Shown in pieces: positions 40,695 through 49,875 of a stretch of 64,000 bases of DNA. The number at the start of each line of letters is the position of its first letter. Position 1 is the first letter of the stretch. A program made the translations under genes and the position numbers. The stretch comes from Microbacterium hydrocarbonoxydans (lineage in GTDB: Bacteria; Actinomycetota; Actinomycetes; Actinomycetales; Microbacteriaceae), in the NCBI RefSeq assembly GCF_011752045.1, contig NZ_JAAKXW010000002.1:372001-436000 (forward strand), in the 5' to 3' direction. Under the pieces are notes generated by a model. That model was given only the letters and a program-made list of their open reading frames with translations. It searched no databases and was not told the origin of the DNA.

Positions 40695-41792
40695 ATGGCG
40701 TCCACGCCGACCGCCGCAGGCTCGGACCGGACCGCCGGGGCACTCCGCCTGCCCTCCTCCGGCCGCCTCGCCGATCGCTTCGACCGCCCCCTGCGCGACC
40801 TCCGGATCTCGGTCACCGACCGCTGCAACTTCCGCTGCGTCTACTGTATGCCGCGATCGGTATTCGGCCGCGACTATGCATTCCTCGACCGTGATGAACT
40901 GCTGAGCTTCGAGGAGATCGAGCGGATCGCACGGGTCGCGGTCGCCCATGGCGTGCGCAAGATCCGCCTCACCGGCGGGGAGCCGCTGCTCCGGCGCGGC
41001 CTCGAGGACCTCATCGCCAGGCTCGCCGCACTGCGGGGCGCCGACGGCATCCGCCCGGAGATCGCACTGACCACGAACGGCTCGGCGCTCACCGTCAAGG
41101 CGCGGTCCCTGAAGGATGCGGGGCTCGACCGGCTGACCGTGTCCCTCGACTCCCTGGACGACGAGCTCTTCCAGCGCATGAACGACGTGCGCTTCCCGGT
41201 CGCGCGGGTGCTCGAGGGCATCGACGCCGCCCACGAGGCCGGCCTCGCCCCCATCAAGCTGAACATGGTCGTCAAGCGAGGCCTCAACGACGGCGAGATC
41301 GAGGCGATGGCGACCCGGTTCAAGGGCACGCCGTACACGCTGCGCTTCATCGAGTACATGGATGTCGGCACCTCGAACGGGTGGTCCCTCGACGAGGTCG
41401 TGCCCTCCGCGGAGATCGTCGAGCGCATCAGCGCCCTGCATCCGCTGGAGCCCGCGGCGCCGGCGGCGCCAGGCGAGACGGCCGCACGCTGGCGCTACGC
41501 CGACGGCACCGGTGAGATCGGCGTGATCTCCTCGGTGACGAACGCGTTCTGCGGCACCTGCAACCGCGCCCGCATCTCCACCGAGGGGAAGCTCTTCACC
41601 TGCCTGTTCGCCACCGAGGGGCACGATCTGCGCGCGCTGCTGCGCGGAGGCGCCGACGACGAGCAGCTCGCGGCCGCGCTGTCCTCCCTCTGGGGAGCTC
41701 GCGACGACCGCTACTCCGAGATCCGCTCCAGCCTCACCCCGGAGCTGCGCGCAGCGCGCAACCGCATCGAGATGAGCTACATCGGCGGCTGA
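40695..41792 (+). CDS. moaA: GTP 3',8-cyclase MoaA
   Basis: Radical-SAM enzyme for the first step of molybdenum cofactor synthesis (EC 4.1.99.22); 365 residues. N-terminal cluster [17 protein letters not shown] (CxxxCxxC), [13 protein letters not shown] for SAM, and the C-terminal cluster [21 protein letters not shown] in parts (CxxC plus a third Cys). It ends SYIGG, the C-terminal GG needed for activity. AAGGGGG precedes ATG 40695. Its place beside guaD and xdhABC links cofactor synthesis to the molybdoenzyme. Other moa genes are not in the window. Confidence 0.96.
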   Translation: MASTPTAAGSDRTAGALRLPSSGRLADRFDRPLRDLRISVTDRCNFRCVYCMPRSVFGRDYAFLDRDELLSFEEIERIARVAVAHGVRKIRLTGGEPLLRRGLEDLIARLAALRGADGIRPEIALTTNGSALTVKARSLKDAGLDRLTVSLDSLDDELFQRMNDVRFPVARVLEGIDAAHEAGLAPIKLNMVVKRGLNDGEIEAMATRFKGTPYTLRFIEYMDVGTSNGWSLDEVVPSAEIVERISALHPLEPAAPAAPGETAARWRYADGTGEIGVISSVTNAFCGTCNRARISTEGKLFTCLFATEGHDLRALLRGGADDEQLAAALSSLWGARDDRYSEIRSSLTPELRAARNRIEMSYIGG

Positions 41793-41819
41793 GCCCGCAC
41801 CCGGCCGGCAGCGGTGCGC

Positions 41820-42809
41820 TCAGGCGGCGTCGCTGTCCTCCTCGGTCGCGCAGTCCTCGTCGGCGCAGGAGAACCGGGCACGGTAGGCGGTCGGCGTGAG
41901 CCCCAGCACGCGGGCGAAGTTCTGCCTGAGCACGGCGGCCGATCCGAAGCCGCACTGGTCGGCGATCTGCTCCAGGGGGAGGTCGGTGCGCTCCAGCATC
42001 CGCTGCGCATGGATGATGCGCTGGCGGGCGAGCCAGGCGGCCGGCGTCGCGCCGTACTCGGCCTTGAACCGGCGTGCGAACGTCCGCGGCGACATCAGCG
42101 CCCGGGCCGCGAGCTGGTCGACGCCGAGGTCCTCGCGCAGGTTCTCCACCGCCCAGTCGGCGACCAGGGCGAGGGAGTCGCTCGGGACGACGGGGATCGG
42201 CCGGTCGATGAACTGCGCCTGGCCGCCGTCGCGCTGCGGCGGGACGACCATGCGTCGGGCGATGCGGTTGGTCAGCTCCGCCCCGATCTCCTGGCGCAGC
42301 AGATGCAGGCAGGCGTCGATCCCCGCCGCGGTGCCGGCGCTGGTGATGATGCGGCCGTCCTGGACGAAGAGCACGTCGGGGTCGACGTCGATCTGCGGGT
42401 ACATCGCGGTCAGGTGGTGGGCGTACATCCAGTGCGTCGTCGCCCTGCGACCGTCGAGCACTCCGGCGGCGGCGAGGATGAACGAGCCGCTGCAGACGCT
42501 GATCACCCAGGCGCCGCGGGCGACCGCGTCGCGGGCGACGTCCAGCAGCAGCGGGTCGATGCTGCCCCAGTGTTCGCGCGGAAGCGGGCAGAACACCACG
42601 AGGTCGGCCTCGTACGCGAAGGACAGATCGTTCTCGACGTTGAGGGAGAAGCCCATCTTGGACTGCACGACGCCGGGGCGGGGTGCGACCACGCGGAAGT
42701 CGAAGTTCGGGATGCCGTCCTCGGAGCGATCGAGCCCGAAGGCCTCGCACGCGACGCCGAACTCGAACGGGGCGAATCCGTCCTGGATGACGCAGGCCAC
42801 CGTCTTCAT
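41820..42809 (-). CDS. GlxA-like regulator: DJ-1/PfpI domain plus AraC HTH
   Basis: 329 residues. N-terminal DJ-1/PfpI-like domain (2-190) with a Cys at the elbow position (VISVCSGSFILAAAGVLDG), C-terminal AraC-type double HTH (230-320: LGVDQLAARALMSPRTFARRF and LEQIADQCGFGSAAVLRQNF in parts). Ends with an acidic, Cys-containing tail (CADEDCATEEDSDAA), which is unusual. GAGGAG precedes ATG 42809. Target unknown; divergent from a small membrane protein gene. Confidence 0.9.
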   Translation of the reverse strand: MKTVACVIQDGFAPFEFGVACEAFGLDRSEDGIPNFDFRVVAPRPGVVQSKMGFSLNVENDLSFAYEADLVVFCPLPREHWGSIDPLLLDVARDAVARGAWVISVCSGSFILAAAGVLDGRRATTHWMYAHHLTAMYPQIDVDPDVLFVQDGRIITSAGTAAGIDACLHLLRQEIGAELTNRIARRMVVPPQRDGGQAQFIDRPIPVVPSDSLALVADWAVENLREDLGVDQLAARALMSPRTFARRFKAEYGATPAAWLARQRIIHAQRMLERTDLPLEQIADQCGFGSAAVLRQNFARVLGLTPTAYRARFSCADEDCATEEDSDAA

Positions 42810-42919
42810 GTGCACTCCTCGTCTGGCTTGCTGAGATTGTCGAAGCATGGCAGTTTTCATACGAACTAAGTCATTTCTGCCACTCGTGGCGGTAAGACGT
42901 CGAACGTAGTGTTTCTGCC

Positions 42920-43081
42920 ATGATACTCGTCATCGCACTCATCGCCATCGTCGTCTGGGGGATCGTCGCCACCGTCATCGAGGTGCGCCGCGACGGCTAC
43001 CGTCCCGTGCCGACCGATTGGAGCCGCGTCGCGGGCAGGGAGCCCCTCGACCGTGCAGAGATCGGGCACGGATACCGCTGA
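42920..43081 (+). CDS. Small single-pass membrane protein, 53 aa
   Basis: Short gene found by reading the sequence directly. Residues 2-20 are one hydrophobic helix (ILVIALIAIVVWGIVATVI), followed by a cytoplasmic tail with EVRRDGYRPVPTDWSRV and ending GHGYR; positive residues after the helix suggest an N-out topology. TAGTGT at 42907-42912 is seven bases from ATG, a leaderless arrangement. The function is unknown; short proteins of this shape are common in actinobacteria. Confidence 0.65.
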   Translation: MILVIALIAIVVWGIVATVIEVRRDGYRPVPTDWSRVAGREPLDRAEIGHGYR

Positions 43082-43145
43082 GACCGCGCGGCATGGGCAC
43101 CTCTGACCTCCCCGTCGTGCCGCGCATGCGGTTACGCTCGACGGC

Positions 43146-43616
43146 ATGAGCGACCCTTCGCAGCCTCCCGTCCCGCCGTACGCGTCGCAGCCGGGCCCCG
43201 CGTACCCGCCTGCCGAGCCGCAGCAGCCGCCGATCGCGCAGCCGTACGGCTCCCCACCGTCGGCGCAGGCGTATCCCGCCGCGCCGGCCCCGCGACAGGC
43301 GGGCACCGGGAACGGACTCGCCCGGGCCGCGTTCCTCGTCGCCCTGATCACGATGACGGTGACGCTGCTGATGTCGCTGATGCTGCCGTTCGCCTACCGC
43401 GCCGTCGACTTCGACGGAGTGCTCCTCGAGCTGTACAGCGGCGCCACGGGCCTCATCAGCGTCGCCGGGTCCGTCGTCGCCCTGATCCTCGGCATCACGG
43501 CGCTCCGCCGCCCCGGATCTCCGCTGCTGGCCGGCATCGCGATCGGCATCGCCGGCTCGAGCATCCTCGGCACGGTCATCACCTGGATGTCGTCGCTGTT
43601 CTTCCGCTTCTTCTGA
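43146..43616 (+). CDS. Pro-rich DUF4190-like membrane protein
   Basis: 156 residues. Residues 1-50 are rich in Pro, Gln, Ala and Tyr and look disordered; then three hydrophobic segments (about 58-82, 95-117, 123-148). The layout of Pro-rich tail plus ALILGITALRR-type loop is common in actinobacterial DUF4190-like proteins. TACGCT at 43133-43138 lies seven bases before ATG (leaderless). Function unknown. A run of 17 C follows the stop codon by two bases. Confidence 0.75.
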   Translation: MSDPSQPPVPPYASQPGPAYPPAEPQQPPIAQPYGSPPSAQAYPAAPAPRQAGTGNGLARAAFLVALITMTVTLLMSLMLPFAYRAVDFDGVLLELYSGATGLISVAGSVVALILGITALRRPGSPLLAGIAIGIAGSSILGTVITWMSSLFFRFF

Positions 43617-43619
43617 TCT

Positions 43620-43636
43620 CCCCCCCCCCCCCCCCC
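43620..43636. repeat. Homopolymer of 17 C
   Basis: Uninterrupted C tract between the convergent stops of the DUF4190-like and glycosyltransferase genes. It could vary in length by slippage or reflect a sequencing limit. It is not in a promoter or coding region, so a switch in expression is unlikely. Confidence 0.95.
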
Positions 43637-43651
43637 GCAAGGCGGCACCGC

Positions 43652-44860
43652 TCAGCCGGCGAGCACCCGCTCGTAGACCTCGATCATCGCGGCGGTGCGC
43701 GAGGACTGCCGGAACGCCTCGGCGACCTCCTTGGAGGGGACGGGGGCGGTGCCGTTCGCGATGTCGGATGCCGCGCGCCGCAGCGTCTCGATGAGCCCCG
43801 CCGTGCGCTGCGCCTCGGTGCCCTCGGCCCCGGGCACGGCCCACAGGCCGCCGCCGAGCTCTGCGGCGATGTCGGGGTCGCAGATGACCGAGGGCGTGCC
43901 GAGCGTGGCCGCCTCGAACGGCGTCATGCCCTGCGTCTCGAAGCCGATCGATGTCTGCACGAGGGCGTCGGCCGCCGCGATCCGCGCGAGCGTCTGCGGA
44001 TAGCTGAGGCGTCCGGCGAAGCGCACCCCGGGGAGCCCCGCGACGATCTTCTCGGCCGCGGCCTTCTGCCCGCCGCCGCCGATGATCTCGAGATCGGCGT
44101 CCACGCCGGAGGCGACGAACGCCTCGAGGAAGGGCAGCAGGCGCTTCTCCGGGCTCATCCGTCCGAGCCAGACGAACCGCGGGCGGCCGGGCTCGCGCGT
44201 CACGGGGGCTCCGGCAAGCGTCTCGGCGCGCACGTCGTCGTCGATGCCGTTCCAGATGACGTCGACCGGCGAGAACACGCCGTGCTCCTCGAGCCGGCGC
44301 GCGAAGTGCGTCGACGGCGCGGTGACGGCATCCGCCCCCGCGGCGAGGCCGCGCAGAAATGCCCAGCCGTCGTGGCCCGAAGCGCTCTCGGCGACACCGC
44401 GGAGGGCCCCACGGCGCCAGGCGTTGAGAACGGCGAGCACGGGCCGGTGCAGCGGGGTGACCGCCTGGATGCCGACGTCGACGCGGTTGTGCATCGTGTG
44501 CACGACGGGGAGTCCGTGGCGCGCCGCGTAACGGTGGCCGATGAAGGCGCCCCAGAAGTCGGCCTGCACGTGCACGAGGTCGACCGGCGGGCGCCGGGTC
44601 AGGGCGCGGTCGAGGAAGCGGTCCGTCGCGCGTCCCGGCAGGCTCATCGAGTACTCGCGGTCGACGGTGATCGGCATCGAGGGGAGGTCGATGTACGCCG
44701 GGTCCGGAGCCGCCGCGCGGGGGCCGTGCATCTTCGGCGCCACCACCGTCACCGTGTGGCCGGCGCGCTCCAGGAACTCCCGCTGCAGCCGCATCGAGAC
44801 CTGCGCACCGCCGAGCGAGCCGAGGTGCTGATCGCCGAAGAAGACGATGTGCATCGTCAC
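43652..44860 (-). CDS. GT4-family glycosyltransferase
   Basis: Retaining glycosyltransferase of about 402 residues, GT-B fold. N-terminal IVFFGDQHLGSLGGAQVSMRLQRE, C-terminal nucleotide-sugar site with FVWLGRMSPEKRLLPFLEA near 230, GGGGQKAA, and the EX7E-type segment (FETQGMTPFEAATLGTP). GTG 44860 overlaps the stop of the upstream glycosyltransferase (GTGA); ATG 44854 is the alternative. The pair is co-translated, suggesting consecutive steps in a cell-envelope glycolipid or polysaccharide; the sugar is unknown. Confidence 0.88.
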   Translation of the reverse strand: MTMHIVFFGDQHLGSLGGAQVSMRLQREFLERAGHTVTVVAPKMHGPRAAAPDPAYIDLPSMPITVDREYSMSLPGRATDRFLDRALTRRPPVDLVHVQADFWGAFIGHRYAARHGLPVVHTMHNRVDVGIQAVTPLHRPVLAVLNAWRRGALRGVAESASGHDGWAFLRGLAAGADAVTAPSTHFARRLEEHGVFSPVDVIWNGIDDDVRAETLAGAPVTREPGRPRFVWLGRMSPEKRLLPFLEAFVASGVDADLEIIGGGGQKAAAEKIVAGLPGVRFAGRLSYPQTLARIAAADALVQTSIGFETQGMTPFEAATLGTPSVICDPDIAAELGGGLWAVPGAEGTEAQRTAGLIETLRRAASDIANGTAPVPSKEVAEAFRQSSRTAAMIEVYERVLAG

Positions 44861-46107
44861 TCGGGCAGCGGCTCGTCGCGGTACAGGGCCTCGAAGGTGT
44901 CGAGCGTGCGGTTGATGTCGTGGATCGCGACGCCGTCGAGCGAGGCCTGCTGCATCCGCTCGTACTCGGCCTGATCGGCGGTGAGCACGTCCGTCAGCCG
45001 CGCGGCGAGCTCGGCGTCGTTCCCCGGCTCGAACAGGTAGCCGTTCTCGCCGTCGTGCACGAGGTGGGGCAGGGCGACGGCATCCGCCGCGACGACCGGC
45101 AGCGCCGAGGCCATGGCCTCCATGGTGGCGATGGACTGCAGCTCCGCGATCGAGGCGATGGTGAACACCGAGGCCCGGGACAGCAGGGCGCGCAGCTCCT
45201 CGTCGGTGGTGCGGCCGTGGAAGGTGACGCGGTCGCCGAGGCCGAGCTGCGTGCTGAGGTGCTCGAGCTGCTTGCGCTGGTCACCGCCGCCGACGATGTC
45301 GAAGCTGACGTCGAGCGCGGGGTCGAGCCTGGTCATCGCCTTGAGGATGACCTCGACCTGCTTCTCGGCGGTGAGGCGGCCGACGAAGATGATCCGGTTC
45401 TTCTCGCGGGGGCCGATCACCGGCTGGTACTGCGACCGGTCGATGCCGCAGCTCACCGGGATGACGCCCTCGACGGCGACGGTGCGCTCGAGGAAGTCCG
45501 CGGCGCGGCGAGTGGGCGTCGTGATCGCGCGGGTCCGCTCGAACGTGCGCTTGGCGTCGGACCACGCGACGCGCAGGATCGGCTCGGCGACGACCTTCGG
45601 CAGCAGGGTGTGGTCGAGGATGTTCTCGGCCATCACGTGGTTCGTCGCGATGACCGGGATGCCCCGCTCGTGCGCGATGCGGGCGAGACCGCGGCCGATG
45701 ATGATGTGCGACTGGATGTGCACCACGTCGGGCTGCACACGGTCGAGGACCTCGCGGGCGTAGTGCTTCGAGCGCCACGGCCACACGAAGCGGATCCAAT
45801 CGTGCGGCAGCCAGCGCACCGACGGCAGGCGGTGCAGGGTCATCGGCTCGCCCTCGATGACCTCGGTGCGCGCCGGCGTGCGGCGGTAGGCCTGGTTCGG
45901 GGCTGAGACGTGCACGTCGTGGCCGCGCTGCACGAGGCCGGCGGCGAGACGCTCGGCGAAGCGCGCGGCGCCGTTGATGTCAGGCGCGAAGGTGTCGCAG
46001 CCGATCAGGATGCGCAGCGGTCGCTGCTCCGCACCGGCCCCGCCGGGCTCGGCCCTATCGGGTTCGGCGGAGGGTGCGCTCGTCGGGTCGGAGGAGGAAG
46101 AAGACAT
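44857..46107 (-). CDS. GT4-family glycosyltransferase, PimB/MgtA-like
   Basis: 416 residues. The N-terminus is a disordered Ser/Glu-rich 30 residues, then ILIGCDTFAPDINGAARFAERL (parts) with the G.A loop, HIQSHIIIGRGLARIA, NHVMAEN, the C-terminal IIFVGRLTAEKQVEVILKA and the EX7E motif IAELQSIATMEAMAS. This pattern is typical of actinobacterial mannosyltransferases acting on phosphatidylinositol or related lipids, but the acceptor is not certain. First gene of the pair. Confidence 0.9.
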   Translation of the reverse strand: MSSSSSDPTSAPSAEPDRAEPGGAGAEQRPLRILIGCDTFAPDINGAARFAERLAAGLVQRGHDVHVSAPNQAYRRTPARTEVIEGEPMTLHRLPSVRWLPHDWIRFVWPWRSKHYAREVLDRVQPDVVHIQSHIIIGRGLARIAHERGIPVIATNHVMAENILDHTLLPKVVAEPILRVAWSDAKRTFERTRAITTPTRRAADFLERTVAVEGVIPVSCGIDRSQYQPVIGPREKNRIIFVGRLTAEKQVEVILKAMTRLDPALDVSFDIVGGGDQRKQLEHLSTQLGLGDRVTFHGRTTDEELRALLSRASVFTIASIAELQSIATMEAMASALPVVAADAVALPHLVHDGENGYLFEPGNDAELAARLTDVLTADQAEYERMQQASLDGVAIHDINRTLDTFEALYRDEPLPE

Positions 46108-46231
46108 GCTGCCTTACGGTACAACGGCCACGGGAGGCCCTTTCGGGCGCTGGCCACTCTACCCGAGGGCCCTGATCGCACCGCCCAGGCATACCGGCAT
46201 CCCCTCAGGCTCCGCCAGTACCGTGGGGGGC

Positions 46232-46822
46232 ATGCGACTGACAGCCGAGGCCGACCCCCAGCGCTGGATCCCCGTGACCGACTCCCTTGGTTGGAAAGGA
46301 CGCCGGCACCGCAAGGCGGCGATCCGGATGCTCCTGGGGCAGGCGAGCACCGCGATGGGCGCGACGCCGCGGCCGGGGTCGAAGCTCGGCGCATGGGCGA
46401 TGAGCCAGGCTGCGCCGCTCCTCATGAAGAAGGCCGACGGCCGCGTGCTCGCCTGGACATGGAAGGCGGAGCCCGAGCTGGTGGTGGCGATGGCCACAGC
46501 ACAGGCACTCACCCCGGATGTGCGCATCGCCCGGGCATCCATGCCGATGGACTACGACGACACGGAGACGTTCCGGAGCCGCTGGCTCGGCGCCGGCGAG
46601 AAGCTCGTGGTGGCGATGCCTCCGTCGCCGACCGCTCCCCCGTTCACCACCTACACCTGGGACACCGGCACGCACCTCATCACGCTGACCGCGATCTGCA
46701 GCGACCGCGAGCGCTTCGGCACGCTGAGCGGCGCCCTCGACGACCTGGCGCGCAGCATCCGGGTGGCCGACGAGCTCACCGGCGGAGAGTCGCCCGAGGT
46801 GCTGCGGCTCGATCCGGCCTGA
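46232..46822 (+). CDS. Conserved-looking hypothetical protein, 196 aa
   Basis: Soluble protein, no motif that I recognise. The N-terminal third is basic (WKGRRHRKAAIRML), the middle holds strand-like segments (VLAWTWKAEPELVVAMATAQ and VVAMPPSPTAPPFTTYTWDT in parts) and the end is ERFGTLSGALDDLARSIRVAD, a likely amphipathic helix. TACCGT at 46219-46224, seven bases before ATG 46232, supports a leaderless start. The gene is isolated between divergent and convergent neighbours. Confidence 0.72.
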   Translation: MRLTAEADPQRWIPVTDSLGWKGRRHRKAAIRMLLGQASTAMGATPRPGSKLGAWAMSQAAPLLMKKADGRVLAWTWKAEPELVVAMATAQALTPDVRIARASMPMDYDDTETFRSRWLGAGEKLVVAMPPSPTAPPFTTYTWDTGTHLITLTAICSDRERFGTLSGALDDLARSIRVADELTGGESPEVLRLDPA

Positions 46823-46829
46823 GCCGGGC

Positions 46830-47963
46830 TCAGCGGCGGCTCCACGGCCACCGGCGACGGCCGCGCCGGCGGATCGGCAGCGGCTCGGGCTCCGGAGGCG
46901 GCGGCACGGCCGTGCGGTCGCCGGACACCCAGCGCAGGAACAGCGCATCGGGGTTCGGCTCGAGCACGAGGGTGCGCGCGAGGAGCGTGAGCGGGATGGA
47001 CAGGATCGCGCCGAGCGGGCCGATCACGAAGGTCCAGAAGATCACCGAGAAGAAGCTCAGGGTGAGGCTGAGGTCGACCGCGTCGCTGACGAACTTCGGC
47101 TGCACGAGCACCTGCAGCACCACGTTCACGACGCTGTAGACGGCGATCACCGCGAGCAGAAGCGGCCAGTCTCCGACGACGAACGCGAGGATCGCGGGAG
47201 GCACGAGGCCGAGCACGAAGCCGATGTTCGGGACGAAGTTCGTGACGAACGCGAGGATCGCCCACACCAGCGGCGCAGGCACGCCCATCCACCACAGCGC
47301 CAGGCCGTCGACGATCGCGACGACGGCGCCGAAGGCCGCGTTGACGACGTAGTACCGGCGGATGCCGCTGTTGAGGTGCGCGATCCGTCCGAGCACCCGG
47401 CCGCGGACGGCGCCGAACAGCGCGGGAGCCTCGCGGTAGCGGGCAGCATCCGCCGTCATGAAGATGATGTACGCGAAGACGAAGAAGAGGGCTGTGGCCA
47501 CCGCGAGGACCGCGCCGCTGACCTGCGAGACGATCGAGAGGAGCGTCGCCGGGTCGAGGGCGGAGGCGAGGGCGTCCGCCCCCTCCTCCGCGAGCCCCAG
47601 GGACTGCAGCCAGGCGATCAGGTCCTTCACCCGCCCGACGAGCTCTCCGTCCGACGCGAAGTCCCTGGCGAGGCCGGTGAACTGCACGCCGGCGAACCAG
47701 AGCAGCGCCCCCATCGCGAGGAGGATCAGGTAGGCGAGCACGATCACGGCGGTCGTGCCCAGCCCGCGCGGCCAGCCGCGGCGCTCGAGCGGGGCGCGCG
47801 CCGGCTCGCAGACGATGACGATGACCGCGGCGAGAGCGAGCGGTCCGACGATCTCGCGGGCGAGCGAGATGCCGGCGATCACGACGACGGCCGCGGCGAG
47901 CGCCAGCAGGGTGCGCAGGCTCGGGGACAGGGAGCGATCGGCGGATGACGCGGGGCTGCTCAC
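46830..47963 (-). CDS. AI-2E family permease-like membrane protein
   Basis: 377 residues with about seven to eight membrane helices. The family's conserved C-terminal half is clear: VNAAFGAVVAIVDGLALWWMGVP (parts), LVWAILAFVTNFVPNIGFVLGLVPP (parts), and VLQVLVQPKFVSDAVDLSLTLSFFSVIFWTFVIGPLGAILSIPLT in pieces. The long PP/EPEP-rich and basic tail is cytoplasmic. The family name comes from E. coli TqsA; many members export something else. GTG 47963 with TACGCT six bases upstream again suggests a leaderless mRNA. Confidence 0.88.
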   Translation of the reverse strand: MSSPASSADRSLSPSLRTLLALAAAVVVIAGISLAREIVGPLALAAVIVIVCEPARAPLERRGWPRGLGTTAVIVLAYLILLAMGALLWFAGVQFTGLARDFASDGELVGRVKDLIAWLQSLGLAEEGADALASALDPATLLSIVSQVSGAVLAVATALFFVFAYIIFMTADAARYREAPALFGAVRGRVLGRIAHLNSGIRRYYVVNAAFGAVVAIVDGLALWWMGVPAPLVWAILAFVTNFVPNIGFVLGLVPPAILAFVVGDWPLLLAVIAVYSVVNVVLQVLVQPKFVSDAVDLSLTLSFFSVIFWTFVIGPLGAILSIPLTLLARTLVLEPNPDALFLRWVSGDRTAVPPPPEPEPLPIRRRGRRRWPWSRR

Positions 47964-48014
47964 CCGGTCAGCGTAACCCGTGCTCGCGCTTCCGCCGTGG
48001 TCGGACGCGGGGTC

Positions 48015-48088
48015 AGAAGTGCACGTTCTCAGCCCGCGGAACGTGCGTTTCTGGCCCCGCGCCGTCGGCGAAGCGGACGCGCACTTTC
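48015..48088. repeat. Inverted phrase repeat upstream of marR
   Basis: AGAAGTGCACGTTC (48015-48028) and GAACGTGCGTTTCT (48039-48052) form a hairpin of 8 perfect bases (GCACGTTC/GAACGTGC) plus mismatched extension; a further inverted partial (ACGCGCACTTTC) follows at about 48077-48088. Same style as the hairpins at 4277, 6700 and 52477, with a different sequence. Confidence 0.55.
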
Positions 48089-48123
48089 GTGAATATATGT
48101 AATCATGTAGTAAGGTAACGGTT

Positions 48124-48567
48124 ATGGAACCCCTTCTTCTCGACCGGCTGCTGCAGATCGGCGACCTGTTCCAGAAGGACATGGATCGGGCCTTCGCGGG
48201 CACCGGCCTGACTCCCGCCCGGGTGCACGTGCTGTGGGCGCTGCAGCACGCCGGCCCGTCGACTCAGCAGGCGCTGGCAGGCCTCTGCGGTGTCACGCCG
48301 CGCAACATCACCGCACTCGTCGACGCACTCGAGGGGACCGGGCACGTGCGCCGCACCCCGCACCCGACGGATCGCCGCGCCGTCCTCGTCGAGCTCACGC
48401 CGGACGCGGTCGCGACGATGACCCGGATGCAGCAGGACCATCAGGAGCTGAGCGCCTCGCTGCTCTCGGCGGTCGCGCCGGAGGATCGCGACGCCGTGGA
48501 GCGGGGTGTCGCGGCGATCGCCGAGCACCTCGCCGCCCTCGTGGCGCAGGCCGGGGAGGCACGATGA
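48124..48567 (+). CDS. MarR-family regulator
   Basis: 147-residue winged-HTH regulator: dimer helix LLDRLLQIGDLFQKDM, HTH TQQALAGLCGVTPRNITALVDALEGTG (parts), wing VRRTPHPTDRRAVLVELTPD with the family's D-RR. The AT-rich stretch before it (ATATATGTAATCATGTAG, 48093-48110) with ATGTA repeated at 9-base step may be its operator. It overlaps the next gene by four bases (ATGA), so it probably controls that membrane protein. Confidence 0.92.
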   Translation: MEPLLLDRLLQIGDLFQKDMDRAFAGTGLTPARVHVLWALQHAGPSTQQALAGLCGVTPRNITALVDALEGTGHVRRTPHPTDRRAVLVELTPDAVATMTRMQQDHQELSASLLSAVAPEDRDAVERGVAAIAEHLAALVAQAGEAR

Positions 48568-49208
48568 CGACGACGATCGCCCCACCCTCGCGCGGCGCCC
48601 GGCTCCGAGACCTCCTCCGCCGCGCCCTGCACGCCGAGATCCGCGTCTACTCCAGCATCGGCCGGGCCATCGCGCGACGTCCGGCGATCCCCACCGGGGG
48701 CACGGGCCTGGGCTACCACCGGCCCGTCCTCACCGTGCTGTTCATCTTCATCGGCCTCTCGACGGTCGAGATCCCGATCATCGACCTCATCGTGCACCGC
48801 TGGCCGGCCGTGCGCATCCCGATGCTCATCCTCGGGATCTGGGGAGTCACCTGGATGGTCGGCCTGCTCTGCGCGATGCTCATGAGGCCCCACACGGTCG
48901 GGCCCGACGGCATCCGCGTCCGCAACGGCCTGGAGGTCGACGTCCCCGTGCCCTGGGACGCCATCGCCTCCGTCGAGATCTCCCGCCGCGTCGACGAGCC
49001 GAAGCAGCCACGGGTCACGGACGGCGAGTACGCCGAGCGGATGCAGGACGAGACGAACATCCTCATCGAGCTGGAACGCCCCCACGTCGTCACCCTGCCG
49101 GGACTGGCGCCACGCGGCGGGTCGCACGAGGTCGAGAGCATCCGACTGTGGGCCGACGACCCGCGGGCGTTCCTCGCGGCCGCGCGGCCGTTCCTCGTCG
49201 GAGACTGA
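48564..49208 (+). CDS. Membrane protein with PH-like domain, 214 aa
   Basis: Two membrane helices near 55-75 (VLTVLFIFIGLSTVEIPIIDL) and 85-105, followed by a soluble C-terminal domain with VGPDGIRVRNGLEVDVPVPWDAIASVEISRR (parts) and ELERPHVVTLPG, the strand pattern of bacterial PH-like domains. Translationally coupled to marR. Possibly the function controlled by it; unknown substrate. Good confidence in the gene, low in the role. Confidence 0.78.
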   Translation: MTTTIAPPSRGARLRDLLRRALHAEIRVYSSIGRAIARRPAIPTGGTGLGYHRPVLTVLFIFIGLSTVEIPIIDLIVHRWPAVRIPMLILGIWGVTWMVGLLCAMLMRPHTVGPDGIRVRNGLEVDVPVPWDAIASVEISRRVDEPKQPRVTDGEYAERMQDETNILIELERPHVVTLPGLAPRGGSHEVESIRLWADDPRAFLAAARPFLVGD

Positions 49209-49220
49209 ACGACTCCTGCC

Positions 49221-49769
49221 TCAGCGCGGCGCTGCCGCCTCTTCGATCGCACGGATGCCGCGAGCCCTCGCGTCGACGACGATGCCGTCGCCCGCGCGGC
49301 CCGCCGGCTCGTGGCGGCGGGCGCGGTCCGCCTTCCACGCCGCATCGATCCGCGCGAGGACATGGTCGTTCCCGGCCGCGAGCCAATCGATCGCCTCGAG
49401 GCCGTGCGCGCCGAGGTCGGGGCGGAAGTCCTTCACGCCGGGGAACGGCAGGTCGACGCCGGATGCACGCGCCCAGCCGAGAATGGCCAGCGACAGGAGC
49501 CGGTAGGCGGGCTCGGCGTCGCCGTCGCCGTCGGATGCCACCATCACGGGGTCGACGTAGCCGCGCTCGATGCCGAATCGCACCGTCCGGTCCTCGCGGC
49601 GGACGGTGAGGGACCACACGTCCATCTGCTCGGGTCCCCAGAAGCTCTGCACCGACCAGCCGCGATCGAGCAGCTGACGCGCCAGCGCCGCGGCACCCGC
49701 GTCCCGGTCGCCGAGACGGGCGAGGAACCGCGGCAGATCGGTGAGGTCGAGCTCTGCGGGCGGGGTCAT
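49221..49769 (-). CDS. Hypothetical protein, 182 aa
   Basis: Soluble acidic protein. Visible: LTDLPRFLARLGDRDAGAAALARQLLD helix, then strands SVQSFWGPEQMDVWSLTVRREDRTVRFGIERGYVDPVM in pieces, and a helical C-terminus. No known motif. TAGTGT on the minus strand sits seven bases before ATG 49769 (leaderless). The longer frame to 49985 reads through a large inverted repeat and is rejected. Confidence 0.7.
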   Translation of the reverse strand: MTPPAELDLTDLPRFLARLGDRDAGAAALARQLLDRGWSVQSFWGPEQMDVWSLTVRREDRTVRFGIERGYVDPVMVASDGDGDAEPAYRLLSLAILGWARASGVDLPFPGVKDFRPDLGAHGLEAIDWLAAGNDHVLARIDAAWKADRARRHEPAGRAGDGIVVDARARGIRAIEEAAAPR

Positions 49770-49875
49770 GGGATCGACACTAGGGCCCGGGGCGTCCGTC
49801 GCTCGCGCGCGGGGCGTGTTCTGTGGGCGCTGCGCTTCCTGTGGGGTGCGGCATCGGTTGCTTGTGGGGCGCTGC

